The notes below the pieces were generated by a model, which saw only the letters and a program-made list of their open reading frames with translations, did not search any database and was not told where the DNA came from. From Anthonomus grandis grandis (lineage: Eukaryota; Arthropoda; Insecta; Coleoptera; Curculionidae), in the NCBI RefSeq assembly GCF_022605725.1, contig NC_065547.1:17091167-17155166 (forward strand): a DNA stretch of 64,000 nucleotides. Direction: 5' to 3'. The position numbers and the translations under genes are program-made. This document shows positions 13,101 to 28,100 of this stretch, one piece after another; the first letter of the stretch is position 1; each line of letters begins with the position of its first letter.

Positions 13101-16100
13101 GGTCTTATTCTTTTTGCAGCATCGACTGGCTTCCTTGTTTTCTGTTGTTAATTTCTTGTGTTATATTGTTGTCAGTTAAAGAATGATTGTCAGTTAAGAA
13201 ATATTTAAACTGATAAACTCTCACAAAGTAGTAATCGATTGTCACGTTCTGTCCTAATTTATCTCGTCGTTCTGTTCTTGTTGTAGCCATATTTTTTCAT
13301 TGAACTTATTTAGCTGCTTTTTTAGTTTTATGAACTCTTCCTTGACACTGACAGTTGTATTTTCCACTATATCTTCATCATCAGCGAATGCTAGCACTAG
13401 ACGAGGATCCTAATTTCTAAAGAGTATCCTTGTATCCTTGCCTTCCAATGCTCTCCAAAGTCATGTTAAAAAACGTGGGGATAACGCTTCTCTCTTTGAG
13501 ACCACTGTTGATTGTAAAGAAGATCAGCAGGTTTTCTTCAAGTCTTACAGCACTTTTAGATCTCTATACGTTATCTAAAGTTAGGTACGCTTTCAAAAGC
13601 TTAAAAACATGCTTTATTGTTATTAACAAAGAAAAATTATTCTAAACAAAGCTACCTTAAATTACTACCACTAAACTTAACCACTACACCCCATACGCAC
13701 TCGAGTTCCAAAACAAACATCAGAAAACAATACATAAGAACAGCAGGAAAAAAATACATAAAAAGTAAATTAAATTCCGTAATTATCCCCTCAAGTATAA
13801 GACAGCAAAGAATTCAAACCATACAAACAAATCAAATAAAATTCAAATACTGTAAACTTACACTTAGGGAAAATTAGAATGTGTCGACGTAGTATTCATC
13901 CAGTGAATAGTAACATTTTTCGGTCAAAAGTATTTTCAATTTACGTTTAAAAGTGTCAATACATGTTGCCTCCCTGATTCCACCTGGTAAACGATTGAAA
14001 ATTTTGATTCCCTCGTAGAAAATAGATTTTTTAGTTAATGTGGAGGAGGGGATTTGAAGATTTAGATCGTTCACTTAACGCGTTAAGTATCTTGGATTTG
14101 GGGTTATAAATTTAAAGCGATTTGCAAAAAGTAAGCAGGGCACTTCCTGAATGTAGAGGGAGAAGACAGTGTGTATGCCCAGCCTAATTAATAATGGGCG
14201 ACAAGAATCTCTTAGTTTAGCCCCACAGATGTAACGTACAGCACGCTTTTGTAAAACAAGCAGCATTTATAGAAGGCAGCTGCATTACCCCAGAAGCAAA
14301 TGGCATACCTAAGGTGGGATTCAATTAATGAAAAATATACAGATCTTCTAAACTGCATGCCAAGCTCCAGGGTAGCCGCTCTGACTGCAAAACAACCTGC
14401 AGACACCTATTTGCAAGTACCGAGGATATGCTCTTCAAATCTGAGTTCTCTGTCAATGAATATACCCAAAAATGTTGTATTATCAAACTGCTGAACTACT
14501 GAATTAGAAAAAGACACGTGGTCTAGAGCACACTTAAAACACAATAATTTGGTTTTTTGAGGATTTAGTGACAGCAAGTTTGATTCAAACCAGAGATTTA
14601 CTGCTGAAGATCAGTTGCTAATGTAGTTCGCAGAGTATCTATGCCTGGGCTGTGCCAAAGAAGTGTGGTATCATCGGCAAATAGAGTAAATTTCCCCCGT
14701 ATATTAAGATTGGTAAGATCATTTATGTATAGGAGAAAAAGTATAGGCCCCAAAACTGAGGAACTCCCAAGGTGATAGGATGGTAATCAGAGTACTTAGA
14801 TCCTACAAGCACTCGTTGTTGCCGATCTTGCAGATAGGAAGCAAACCAAGAAGTTAAAACTCCCCAAAATCCATAATGATGAAGCTTCCGCAGCAGAATC
14901 CTGTGGCATACACAATCAAAAACCTTCGACAAATCACAAAAAACTGCCGCCGAAACTCCACCAGCATTTATCTGGGAGTAAAGCTCATCACAAAAATTAA
15001 ACATGGCATCATTGGTACTGGTATTTTCACGGAAGCCAAATTGAAGTCTGGTGAGGATGTTTTTGGACTTTAAAAAGAACATTATTCGATTTTTAACCAG
15101 TTTTCAGAAAACTGTTAGCTGAAAGGTTGTCTTCTCCAGTTGAATTTTTATTTTTTTCAGTATACAGAATATCCTTGAGTTCGTTTAGGTTTGTAGGTAT
15201 AAAGAAGAAGGAATTTGGAACATGAATGGCTGGCATAAAGGAAAGAGGATCCACAGAAGGGTTCAAATTTTGCTGAAGTTGTAGAGCAAGAATAGAAAAA
15301 AAAATGTTAAAATCATTGGGAGAGACTTCAGGGCATTGTCTTGACTGCTTACCATAATTGTGACGAATATCATTAATAATTTTCCAACTCTCCTTATATT
15401 TGTTAGATGAACTACTTAAACGGTTGGAGTAGTAAGTTTGCTTAGAGATTCTTATCAGACGACGATACAAGGCTCGGTAAGAATTGAAATAGTTATGAAA
15501 AACTGGAGGGTCAGTGAACTTTCTTATTGTGTGAAGAGATCTCAGATTTCTTGAAGATACTTTCAAACCCCTTGTGAACCAAGATTTTATAGGTTTGGAA
15601 TTCGGTTTGATTTTAATCATTGGGAAGGAAGCATCAAAGAGCTTAACAATTCTTGTGTGAAAGGAAGATAAATCGAAAATAGAATTTCAGGATTCAAGAG
15701 CTGAAAGTTGACGAAACTTATTAAAGTTATTAATACCAAAAATTCGACCATCTCGCTGTGCAGATACACTACATTCCTTTTGTATATTTGCTATTTTACA
15801 TAGTATAAACTCATGGTCTGATAAAGCAGAATTTGCGACTGTACACTCCACGGAGTCATATGGAAAATTAGAACAAATATAGTCAATAGTGGAGCTTGTT
15901 GACTGTGTTATACGAGTAGAATCTTTTACATGCATATGTATATTAAATGCTCCCATTAGATGATCGAGGCGCAGAGTAAAGACAGAATTTTTAGCATTAA
16001 AGTTGATATTCTCTAATAAGTCTCCTGTAAGAACTACGTAAGCCGCCGACGGAATTTCAAATAAAAGTGCCTCTAATTTTAAAAATAATTCGCTGCAGTC

Positions 16101-19100
16101 TCGTGAATACGAGTGACCTCCAATTCTTAGACCAAAACTTGACCTCCAACTTCTGGACATCGTTACAGCTGGGATGATAAACACTAGGACATACTGCACA
16201 ACAAAATTGCTTGAAGTCTTTTTTACAGCATTTAAAAGCAAGTTTTTATGCATGGTTACTAGATTTACATGTCAATGACTTTTCAAAATTAGTTTCGGAG
16301 AGTTCAATAAATTCACTCAATTCGGAGAGTTCAATAAATTCACGACAGAGGTCAAGTTTAGCAAAACACTCGCGGAAAACGGATATTATTCTATTATTTT
16401 GAAAATAGATATTTTGCACATCGCGTCGATGCGATGCCAGGTCAAAGCAAATCAAAACAAAGCATCAAAAACGGCGAAGCCGACGAGCAAAAAACACGAC
16501 CGTCTCGTACGACTGTACGACTACGAATGATGTTAACTAACTTTTTTGGTATGCCCGGTTCTGCCATGGCATTCCACAGTTCCACTGTTATGATTTTGTT
16601 AAATGCTTACTTAAAATATATAAATAATCGATGCAATGCTCTGTTCTATTCCCAACACATCTTCATCAGCTGCCTATAAGTAAATATCTAACCCACTGGC
16701 TATCGGATTTTTATCACTTGCTACTGTACACTGGCTTTCTGTAGTTTCAATAACATAACTGAAAATCTTCTGTTTTAATAAGTGATATTCCTTTATAGTT
16801 AATGCAGCATATTTAATCAAACTTTTTATGTATAAGTATTATGAGGCTTTCTTTCCAGGGGGGTGGCATTGCCTGTTCTTTCCAAATTTGCCAGATGAGC
16901 TCACAGAAAGCAAGCACTAGACGAGCAAATAGTAGATAATAAAATTCTACAAAAAAATTTTCCTTAAAATTCTTTACAGTTTTTGGAGTTCTTCTCCAAT
17001 TTGAAAAAAAAACTGTTAATCAGTATTTGCATACCAAAGTATTTTTTTATATAAAATAAGCCTTATCTGGAAATCTAAAACTTTCTAAACAAAAATAATA
17101 TTCTATTTTTCAATAAAAATCAGCATCATCTTTGCAAAATTGCCTTTAGATTCTCATCCCTTTTAATTAGTCGTGTAATTAATTTATTCTTAGACTGTCA
17201 ATTGTCAACATCATCTGTCGGTCAGTAGCAGCGTCATCTTGTGAATTTCAAAGTAAGCATTTTCAGAGCCATCTAGAATTTTTCTACAAACTCTTATCGT
17301 ATCAAACTTTCAGCGCCATCTTTCGCCTCAGTGACATTTGGCGTAATATATTTCATATTTTTGATAGTTCTTTTGTAAAGAGGAAAAAACTGTGTTTGGA
17401 AAAAATTATTTTTATGGTTTTGTGATATTTAGTAAGTTGGGAAAAATATGTTTTGCTCAATGAATAAACAGTTTTTTTTTAATTGTAAAATTAGTGATAT
17501 TTTGAAATTTGTGCAATTTGCAGCAAAATGCAAAGGCCAGAACCAACACCCACATTTTTTTTCATGTCAACATAGTTATTTAGAAATCTGGGCACTCTTA
17601 AAAAATTTTCTTTGTGTTGTGTCCACTAGAAAGAAAGGGGAAGACGTGCTTACAACATTACCTTCTTTGGAATTCCGAAATCAGAGTACACAGAAAAAAT
17701 GAATAATGATAAAAAAACAATTAATTCATTATACAGCAAAATTGAGTTGATCTTCCACAGACCGAAAGGATTTTTAGGTTGGATATACAGAAAGCTCTGG
17801 TAAAAAGAGGTCAATAAAAGTCATCCTTCTGAATAAATAAGAAGTTTTAAAACCTTAAAAAACAAAACAAAAACGAGATGAGACGAGCCAAAAATTTACA
17901 TTAAATTTGACTAAACCAAAAGCCAAAGGAAATATTTATTGCATGTTTTACTGGAACTAGATGAGCAAAAGAATAAAATACCAATTTAAGTTCTATACTC
18001 AATAAAATTGATAAGTGGCAGGTTAGGGTTTTGGCAACATGTCCAACAATAATCATGCTTACACAAACATGGTTTAGTGATTATACTAATCACAGACTCA
18101 TTAATTAAATACTAAATCTAAATGGATATAGCATTTATCGTGCAGATCGCTTACAACAGATTGGAGGAAGAACACGCACATGTCAAATTGCATGCATTTA
18201 TAGGCCAAGAAATACTACCAAAGGGCAAGTTATCATACAAATGATCAATCAGATAGGTAGCATGATAAACTCAACATTTATTTTAGGCTTTTTCAACTAC
18301 CCAAGAATAAATTGCGATACCCTTTAGCGGTTATTCCATCAGATAAAGAGGCTGAAGCGTTTATTTAAATGTATCAAGATAGTAATATTCAGCAAATGGT
18401 TATTTTTCCAACTCGTTATAGAAATGGCCAAAGCTCTTTATCAGAGTTGTTTTTATGCAATGACCACCTGGTAAAAATGCTATAGAACAACACATTGCAC
18501 TAAAATCTATTCCAGTTAATTCTCAAAGGCTATGGATAAATGAAACGCATTTTAAACAAATGGACAAAAAACGAAAACTGTGGGAGAAAAATATAGAAAC
18601 AATAAACTGAAAGAAATTATGAATGAAAATAATTATTAAATACACAATAACATTTTAAAGTCAAATTTTCATGAGGCTCGCAGAGCTTATGAAAATGATT
18701 TGGTTACCTCAAAATCACAAAAAGATATTCAAAAATATACAGTGTGTTAGGGCTTCGATTTCCGATACTTTAACCACGTGTTTTCGTCCAATTTTAGTGA
18801 TAAAAATCATATAAATTGGAGTCGCTTTCTTTAGCCCTCTAAATGGGAGCCACATCAAAATTTTATTTTCAAACTTAAAACTCAAAAGAATAAAATGCAA
18901 TATGTGAAATAGGAAAACAACATTTAATTCAAAAAAGATTGTTATAAATAAATTAAATTCACAAAATTTGCTCAAAGTGGCCACCATTGTTCTAATGGCA
19001 AGCTTTTGCCCTTAATTTAACCTGCTGAGTAGCTCTCATAATCATTACTCGATCGTTCTTAGTCTCCTCAGATGTTCCTTTCCTGGTTTCTGGAACTTTC

Positions 19101-22100
19101 TGGTAAACTTTCTGATTCATACTTCCCCAAAAAAAAGAAATCCAGAGGAGTTAAATCGGGAGAACGAGGTGGCCAGGCGATTGTACCACTACGTCCAATC
19201 CATGACAATCCATTTCCTCTTTACCTCTGTCTATCGTAACAATACCACTCTCCGTTATTACCTAATGACATGTTTACCTGCATAGGTATAGGAATTTTAT
19301 TTTTGTTAAGTTTTACCTGCTTTTACCAAGCAATTTACATTAACTGTTAGCGTAAGTGGAGTAATAATTTGATGTTTGTTAGCATAGCTTATTGTGTACA
19401 AACCAGAAAAAAAAGGATATATTAAGAGCCTGGTTTTTAAGTTAAAACATAATAACTGAAAAAATGCACAATATTTTACGAGATTTTTGATCAAAATGAA
19501 ACTTTTTCGTTTACTATGTCGAGTAATTTTTTAGTAAAATTAGTTTTAAAAGCTGGTAAACTTAATCGACTTTCAAATAAGACCACTTTCATCCCCGTGG
19601 AGGACCTAAAACTGATAGAAAAATGAGTTTTTGTAAACGTAAAAATTCGAGAAATGAAAGTTTGAGGTGGCTCCCATTCAAAGGGGTGAAGAGTGCGAAG
19701 AGTGAGACCCTATTTATATAGGTTTTTTCGAGAACACGTGGTTAAAGAAGGTCAAATTCAAAAGTATCAAAAATAGCACTAAAAGATGAGACTTTTAGTG
19801 TGATAAGACAAGAAATTCTGGATATTGAAACCATTGCAAAAGTACTTGCAAATCAGTTTGACAAATCTCTTTCTCACATATTAAATATTGACTTTTTATC
19901 TTCATTGTCACGAGCTGCTAGCGTTAAGGCTTCTATTACTATCATAAACATAGCACTCAAATAATGAAGAAGGGATCAAGTCCAGGACCAGACGGAGTAA
20001 CTACAATCTTCAGAACGTCACCATGGCAGCATAGATGGTTGGACTATAAATCATGATAACGATCAGCCATCAGACGTTATTTATTTGGACTACAAAGTCT
20101 CACACAACTTGTTTTTAGAAAACTCGAACACTTTGGAGTAAGAGGAAATCTACTGAACATTTATTGCTGATACGCTAACAATCAGATATTGCCAAGAGAG
20201 TGAATCGAATCATCTCTTACTCATACAGAGCAGCTAAAAATATATCATCAAATAGTAGAAGCACGGTCAGAGATTGGGGAAGGAAATTAAATGAGTCCAA
20301 ACGCACATTACTTTGAAATGAACCAAACAAGGCGTACAGGATGAACAGTATGACCAGCTGTTTCTGAGCAGAATGTTACAATAGACAGTTACAACAGATT
20401 TGAAATGGGCAAATCGTATTGTGAAAATTGCAAAAAAGTTTTTTTTTTACCTCATAAAACAAGCATGCAAAGCCCACTCAAAGGAAATGATAATGAAAGT
20501 CTAGAAAAGTTATATAAGGCGAAAATTTGAGTATGCAGTTACAGTGTGGGGCTCATAATGTATCGAAGGTATAGAAATATTAGAGGAGTAACAAAGAACA
20601 GTAATAAAAATCCCTTTTGAATTAAGAGCCTCCCTTATTCAAAAAGGCTGCAGAGTTCAACTTTGAAGGAAAAGAAACTTAGGGGGATCCTATTAAGACT
20701 TTCAAACTCTTGAACGGTTTTATTATAATTGTCAAATTAGAAATATCCTGAAGCTGAATAAAGGCCGGAATCTTCGTTGGCACTCAAGAAAATTGGAAAA
20801 GAAGAAAATTGCTAAATATCAAATGAAAAACTGTTTGTCCAACCGAGTAGTATATCCATGGAACACCCTATCGGAAGAAACGGTGACTGTCACAATTGTC
20901 AATGCCTTCAATACCCGCCTTAACAGGGATCCTAAAAATAGTGTGGAAGTTATGATCTACTATATAAAACCTAGTAAACAACAACAAGTTTTTAAACCAG
21001 TTATTTTTTCCATAAAAACAACAAACAAAAAACACATCGAAATAGTTTGATGGTGTATTAAAATACATAAGGAAAAAGCGAACAGAGATTAAACTATTTA
21101 GTGACCAATTCCAAAATTTAATGTAATATGTATAAAATATCAAAAAACGACTGAATAAATAAATATGTGCTTGGCAGATAATAAATACGGAAACAAGCTG
21201 AATTTAATATAAATCACAACTGCTCTGTTACCCCTGAAGAACTTCATTCAAATGCCTTTTTTATATCTGTTGCATCCAACCTTGTCAACGATGTCAATAT
21301 CGACAAGGATTTACAAAATGAAATACTAAATAACATCCAAATTACAAGACAGTTTTACCACTAACCAAAACTCTTTATTTTACTCTCGACGTGTGTTTTG
21401 CTAACGATGGCGATGTTAGCATCTTCGAGAGAAGATTGAAACTAGAGTTAAGTAAAATAAAGAGTTTTGGTTAGTGGTAAGACTGTCTTGTAATTTGAGT
21501 GTAACACTAAAGGTTCCAGCCATAGGACCAATAAATAACATACCGGTTCCCGACAAACACTTCTTTTTATAGTTAACCAGTAGTAAAATTAGCTCATTCT
21601 ATGGACGTCTATAACATAAATAAACCTGTTTAATTTGCTCTGGAACATTTCCATACTCCTTCAAAAAGACAAACGTCGTCCCTATTTTTAAAAAGGGAGA
21701 TCGGAACAATTTGTGGTTACTATGGGCTTATTTCAATTTTATTAATCTTAGGTAAAATATTCGAAGTAGTATTAAAAAATATACATATGAAATTTTTTGA
21801 AAATAGTAAAATGCTGGATCAAAGACAATTTGGCTTTAGAACTGACCAATCTACAGTTAAAGAGGTGGGGAGGATCATGTTGGAATAACTTTGTGTAAAC
21901 TCACTAAGGCCTTTGATTTGATTTGCATCTCCCATGACTTACTTTTGAAAAAATTTAGTCATTACATTATAAGTGGTTGTCCTTAAGAATTGGTTATCAT
22001 CGTATATGTCTGGTCGAGAGCAGTATATAGATTTTAACAATTTGACTTCAGTAGCACTACTAGCGGGGTACCTCAAGGCTCAATATTGGGGCTAATATTG

Positions 22101-25100
22101 TTCATCATATAAGTGAATGATTTGTATTATTACATTTTTCTAGATAAATGCATGCAATTTGCAGATAATATAATAATCCAAAAGAAAAACAAGGACCTAA
22201 ATACTTAAAAATCTGATAGCGAAAAAATATTACAGGCAATGTAAAATAAGTTATATCTCAAAATTTGCGTAATTTACAGAAAAATATACCAGAGAGCAAA
22301 TTGTAAAAATTTAAGAAAAAATTTTGAGATTTTTCTTATTTACTCTCTAAATTGAGAAAGACTGAAAATTTTTATTTCTTTTTTTATATAAACTGAGTAA
22401 TTTAGAAATTTGGGAAATTATGAAAAAATCTTGGAGGCTGGCTGCAGGAAATTCAATTTTACTTAAGAAATATTACTTGTAGTTTTAAAAATATATTACG
22501 GTGCAATTAAGACAAATTTGAAGAGAAATAGATAATAAGATTTTACAAAAAATACCTTTAAAGCTTTTCTCAGTTTTTGTTAGTTCTTCTTGTAATTAAA
22601 AAAAAACTATAATTAATGTCAGTATATATTACAACATGCAATTTTAATATTTCTTTATCATATATTTGGAATTCTGTACGGTTTAAAAAAATGCAAAAAA
22701 AATCAGTTATAGAGAATGAAACTTCACTTAAAACATGTCTCTTGTATGTATCCTTATAAAAAAATTGGTAAATAATATCTGCGTAATTAATACAGAATTT
22801 TCTTTCTTTTTTAAATGTAAAATTAGTGATACCTTGAAATGTAATTTATTATTTAGAGCAAAATGTATGGAAAAGTACGTTGTAAATATTAAAATTCTGC
22901 ATCAAAAAATTCTAGTTTTTTCAGTTTTCTTCTGAGATCTCCAAAAAAATTCATCAACTGATTTTATATAAATATAATCCATAGATTTCTAAAGAAATGC
23001 TTAATTAGACATTTACGGAGGCCATACACCAGACCAATCTGGTGATATAAAATAATTTTTCCATATAATAACAGTAAAAAAAAAACTTTTCAGGACTTTA
23101 TACTTAAATTAGCATACAAATGAGCTAACTAAAATGCTCATTAAAATTCACACACTTGCTCAAAGGTCACCTTATAAAAAAGTCAAATTAAAAATTCCGT
23201 CATTCCATACGAATTACATGATGTTTCAAATTGCAGTTTTTCCTTAAGGAAAAAATAAAACTTCACTGTTATTACCGCTCATTAGCCACAATTTGCTAAA
23301 AAAAAGATATATTTAAATTTTACACGTATCTCGCTAAAATATACTAATTTGGCCGCTAATATGTCAATATTTTAGCGTGTTTAGTGTGAAGGATGACGTG
23401 CATTTAATATATGTTGTCCTAAACCCAAAACCTTGAAATAATTTCTTCATTGATGCGTCGCATTAGAAATTCAGCACCAAACGCGAAACATTTGAAGGCT
23501 TAACCTCGGCCGTAAGTACCTTTAAAGTTATATACGGATTTCAAGGAAAACCATTAAACAATTAATAATAATTATTATTAGCAGACGTCACCTGGTGGAT
23601 TTAGAACGTAAATGGGTGGTAACTAGGTGGTCGCTTATATTCAAATTACGGTCTCGCTTCGTGAATTTTGGAATTTTGTGCAAATTAAGCACGATTTATG
23701 TGATTAAAAAGAAGAAAGTATGCAAAAATGTATTCTCTACAAATACTGTCAATGGTTCAAACCAGTTTAAGCAAGAATTTCTGATGTATTGAATGTTTTG
23801 TCTATTGATGTCCCAGAGAATTTAAGAAGAGCACTCACTTTCAAATCCGATATCTCAAAAACTTGAAATATTTTTATTTAATTTATAATTTTGAAAACTG
23901 TGAAAATATTTTCATAAAATCAAGAGGGGTTGATTGGGGAATGTATTCTTTACAAATATTATTTTGGGTTTAAACTAGTTCAGGCAGTACTTTTTAACAA
24001 TTTTTTTTTCAAACAAACGTTTACGTAGTGGCGCCTAAGGCAGGAGTTTTATATTCAAGGAGAGCAGTCACTTCAAAGTCCAAAATCTCAGAAAATTCTT
24101 GAAGTATGCATATAAAATAAAAAGCATCATATTTGGAGATGTTGCCTGATAAATGTTGTTAAGGGTTTAAATTAGTTCAAGAAATAGTTTTTAAAATATC
24201 CTGGTTTTTGTCTAGCGGTATCCAAGAAATATGATTGACAGAATTAATCGATCTCAGAAATTAATTGGGGTATTCTTATGAAGCAACAAGCATAAAATGC
24301 AGAAGAGTATGTTTAATAAATAATGTTTAATTTCCAAATTAATCCAAGAAATTACTTAAAAATATCTAGCTTTTTGTGTACTATTATCCAAGAAATATGA
24401 TTGATCCTCTAGATGATCACTTACGTCAAAGTCCCAAATCTCAGAAGCTAATTAAGGTATTTTTATTAAACAAAAAGCATGGTTTCATGTCTACATTGAA
24501 CCAATATATTATTTTAAAAATATATAGCTTCTTGTGTAGTAATATCCAAGAAATATGATTGATGCTTAAGGTGACCATGCACTTCAAAGTCCAATATTTC
24601 AGAAACTAACTGAGGCATTCCTATAAACAAAAGACATAATATTTAAAAAATCATTTCTTGTAAATAATGGTTCATGTCCAAGTTAAGCCAAGAAATAATT
24701 TTAAAAATAATTATATTTTTTTGTAGCGATATCCTAGAAATATGATTGATCCTCAAAATGACCACTTACTGCAAAGTCCAATATTTCAATAATTAATTAG
24801 GGTATTCTTATCAAACAATTTTGAAAATATCTAGCTTTTTGTGTAGTGACATTTAAGAAACATGATTGATTCTTAAGGTGACCTTCTACTTCAAAGTCCA
24901 GTATCACAGAAATTAATTATGTTATTCTTTTGAAACGAAAAGCTTAAAATGTAGAAGAGTAAGTTTTATAAATAATGTTTAATGTTCAAATTAATTTAAC
25001 AAATTATTGTAAAAATATCTATCATTTTATGTAGTAATATCCAAGAAAGTGACCACTCACTTCAAAGTCCAAAATCGCAGAAACTAATTAAGGTATTCTA

Positions 25101-28100
25101 ATAAAACAAAAATCATAATATTCAGAAGAGCACGTCTTATAAATAATAATATCCAAATTAATTTAATAAATCATTTTAAAAATATCTAGGTTTTTTATGT
25201 AGTGATATTCAAGAAACATAATTATATTTTGAAGTGACCACTTACTGCAAAACCCAAAATCTTAGAAATTAATTAAGATATTCTTATGAAACAAAAAGCA
25301 TAATATTCAAAAGAATTTGTTTAATAACTAATGGTTTATTATATTATTTAAATTAAACTAAGAAATAGTTCTGAAAATATCTAGCGTTTCTAATATCCAA
25401 GAAACATGATTGATTCTCAAGGTGATCACTTACTTCAAAGTCTAATATTTCAGAAACTTAATGGCGTATTATTTTGAAACAAAAAGCATAATATTTAGAA
25501 GAATTTATTTAATAATATTTATTGTTCAAATTAATCTAAGAAATAATTAAAAACATCTAGCTTTCTGTATAGTGATATCCAAGAAACATTATTGATCCTT
25601 AAGGTGACTCAAAAAGCATAATATGAATGCATTCTTTATGAATCAAAAAGCGTATTATTCAGAAGAGTACGCTTTATAAATAATGTGTAATACCTAGATG
25701 AATCCAAGAAATAATTTTGATAATAACTAGCTTTTTGTATAGTGATGATCCTCAAGGTGATTACTTACTTTAAAGTTATATTTATATATAAAATATATTA
25801 TTATCTCAGAAACTTATAAAAGTCACCTACTAGTAAAAAGCTTATCACATAGAAAAGTATTTTGTCCATACTTTGATTTAATTTTTTGTAATGGTCCCGC
25901 AGAAAGAGGTATGATTGTCAATGTGAAAACTTACCTCAAAGTCTTAAAATTGTAGAATATCTATGAGACCAAAAAAAATAGCGTCTATTGTTTGAGGCAG
26001 TTCAAGCCATAATTTTCCGTATTTTTTTAAAGAAAAACCATACATTTGCGACCTGTTTAAAATACAATCAGACATTGATAAAACTTTTACATATTTAAAT
26101 TTATAGTTTATGTACAGCTTGCTTCCTTATTTAACCACAAATTTCAACATTATAAATGATATTCCTACCCTTCTTAACTACCCAAAGACACTCTCACCAA
26201 ATGGAAAACTGTTTTTTTAGTGACCAAACAATCCAGGCACCCTTACTACACACAATTAAATGTCTTATCACAATACACATATAACATTCCAATTTGCATA
26301 TCAAAACGACTTTATCAGTCACTTACGACACGCACCCTACCAAAACTAACCTCATTAAAAATTATTATTTTTGACAAAGTTTTTATTTGGTTCTTTTGCC
26401 CCCTGAAAATGTGTTTATGTTGGTCGTGGACCGGCAGGCCCCTTAACAAATTCATGGCGAGGGCACGCACTCATAATCTGGACTGTTATTTCTGGAAATG
26501 GGGTATCTATTGCACTCACTCACTCGCTAAGATAATTAACTTTAATGTTTCTTTTTATTCTTTTCAGGGTTCGTCGTGGCCATATCCTTAGGAATAATCT
26601 TCTTTGGAATAATCGTAGTCCTATTCTTTATGTCATGGGTCAACTTGGTTATAAATCACGTAAGTATGACGCAGTTAATTATTTTTAGGAATATTTTTTG
26701 TTTTTTATAGATGTAATTAAAAATAAAAAATTGTCTGTTTTTTTAATTAATTGTACTAAAATGATATCATACCTATTATTATCATTGACCTTTTTTATAT
26801 TCGTTATTAAGTTGTTTATATGGATTAAGGTTAAAGCTGAGTTTAAGGTGAATGACCAAAGTGCTCATCATTATCTCTCGCAGTTACGCTAGACAATATG
26901 TATGAGATTCTTAAATAATTCAACTACAATGCAGGAATTTTGATTAAAAATGAAATAGGCTGTTATAAAAGTACAATTATACTACGGCGAGTAACAGTGA
27001 TTGTCTTATTTATGACTGGCGAGCATTATTTAATCACAATTAGTAACCTTGGCATTCTTTTTCGTATTTCTTGGTATAGATACGTGTAATAAATTAGTTC
27101 TTTGAATATTCCTCCCTGAATTAATCATGTTCTTGTGATGTTTCATTCAGCATATTATGACTTTTCAGTCAAATGATTCTTGTATGAGATATGATTGAAA
27201 ATAAATTATTTTTGTTACAGATAATGATTTTTTTATTATGAAATCTATGGGCCCGATAGAAAAATGTATTTATTTATTTGTAATGCATTAACAGCGAAAA
27301 CGCCAATTACAGTTACAATTCTAATAACTAATAGTACTAAAAATTTAAATAGAAATAAATACTATTGAAAGCAAGTCATATATCTACACAGCCAAAATGA
27401 CCCAATCATCTAGCAAAAAAAAAATGAATGAGAATTAATGCATACTATATTATCTCCAAAGCCTGCATCTGAAAACCAAACAGTCTGTCATTTACAAGTG
27501 AATCCATTCGAGCTAAATCCAACTCTAAGTCACTTGCAAAAATATTAAAAAGTTGCACATTTTATAGATTGGTGAACCCTTAAAAATGTTTGTTCTGGGA
27601 AAGTCCAAGTTAAAAGTCTTTCTTTGTCTAGTGTCACCAGTATTGGCAAAGAATGGAAGTATTGAAAGTATTTCTGGAGAATTAATTTTATTGGTTAAAA
27701 TCCAGTACATATATATAAGACAAATCTTTGTGTGACGATTCTCCAAAAAAGCCTATTAACCTTTTGCAATAATAATATGTAATTATAGCCTTGATTGGGA
27801 TAATAACGATAATTTACGTTTCACGCATTCTATAGTTTTGGTCCATATTTTATATCGTGGAGACCATACAATTCAACCATACCAGCATCGACAAAACGCT
27901 AAAACCCTTAGTGGATCTGAAAATAAATCATTTTTTTTATATGCTTTATTAACCAATTCAATATTGATATCTGTAAATACCAGTTTACAGTCTATTATAA
28001 CACCCAAGTCTTTCTCATGTTTACAGTCCTGTAATTGTGCACCATTAATACTGTCAGTATATTTTACATTTTTATTAAGAGTTATGATTCAAATTACACC

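Noticed and set aside
16434..16679. 81-codon plus-strand frame next to the minus-strand LINE
   Set aside because: No family match; it overlaps the likely 5' end of that LINE on the opposite strand.
16660..16680. CTGATGA on the minus strand near 16670 as a further hammerhead
   Set aside because: No GAAA at the right distance and no pairing stems.
26220..26591. 123-codon open frame overlapping exon 2
   Set aside because: It is in a different frame from the conserved membrane-helix exon, has no family match and runs through the acceptor site.
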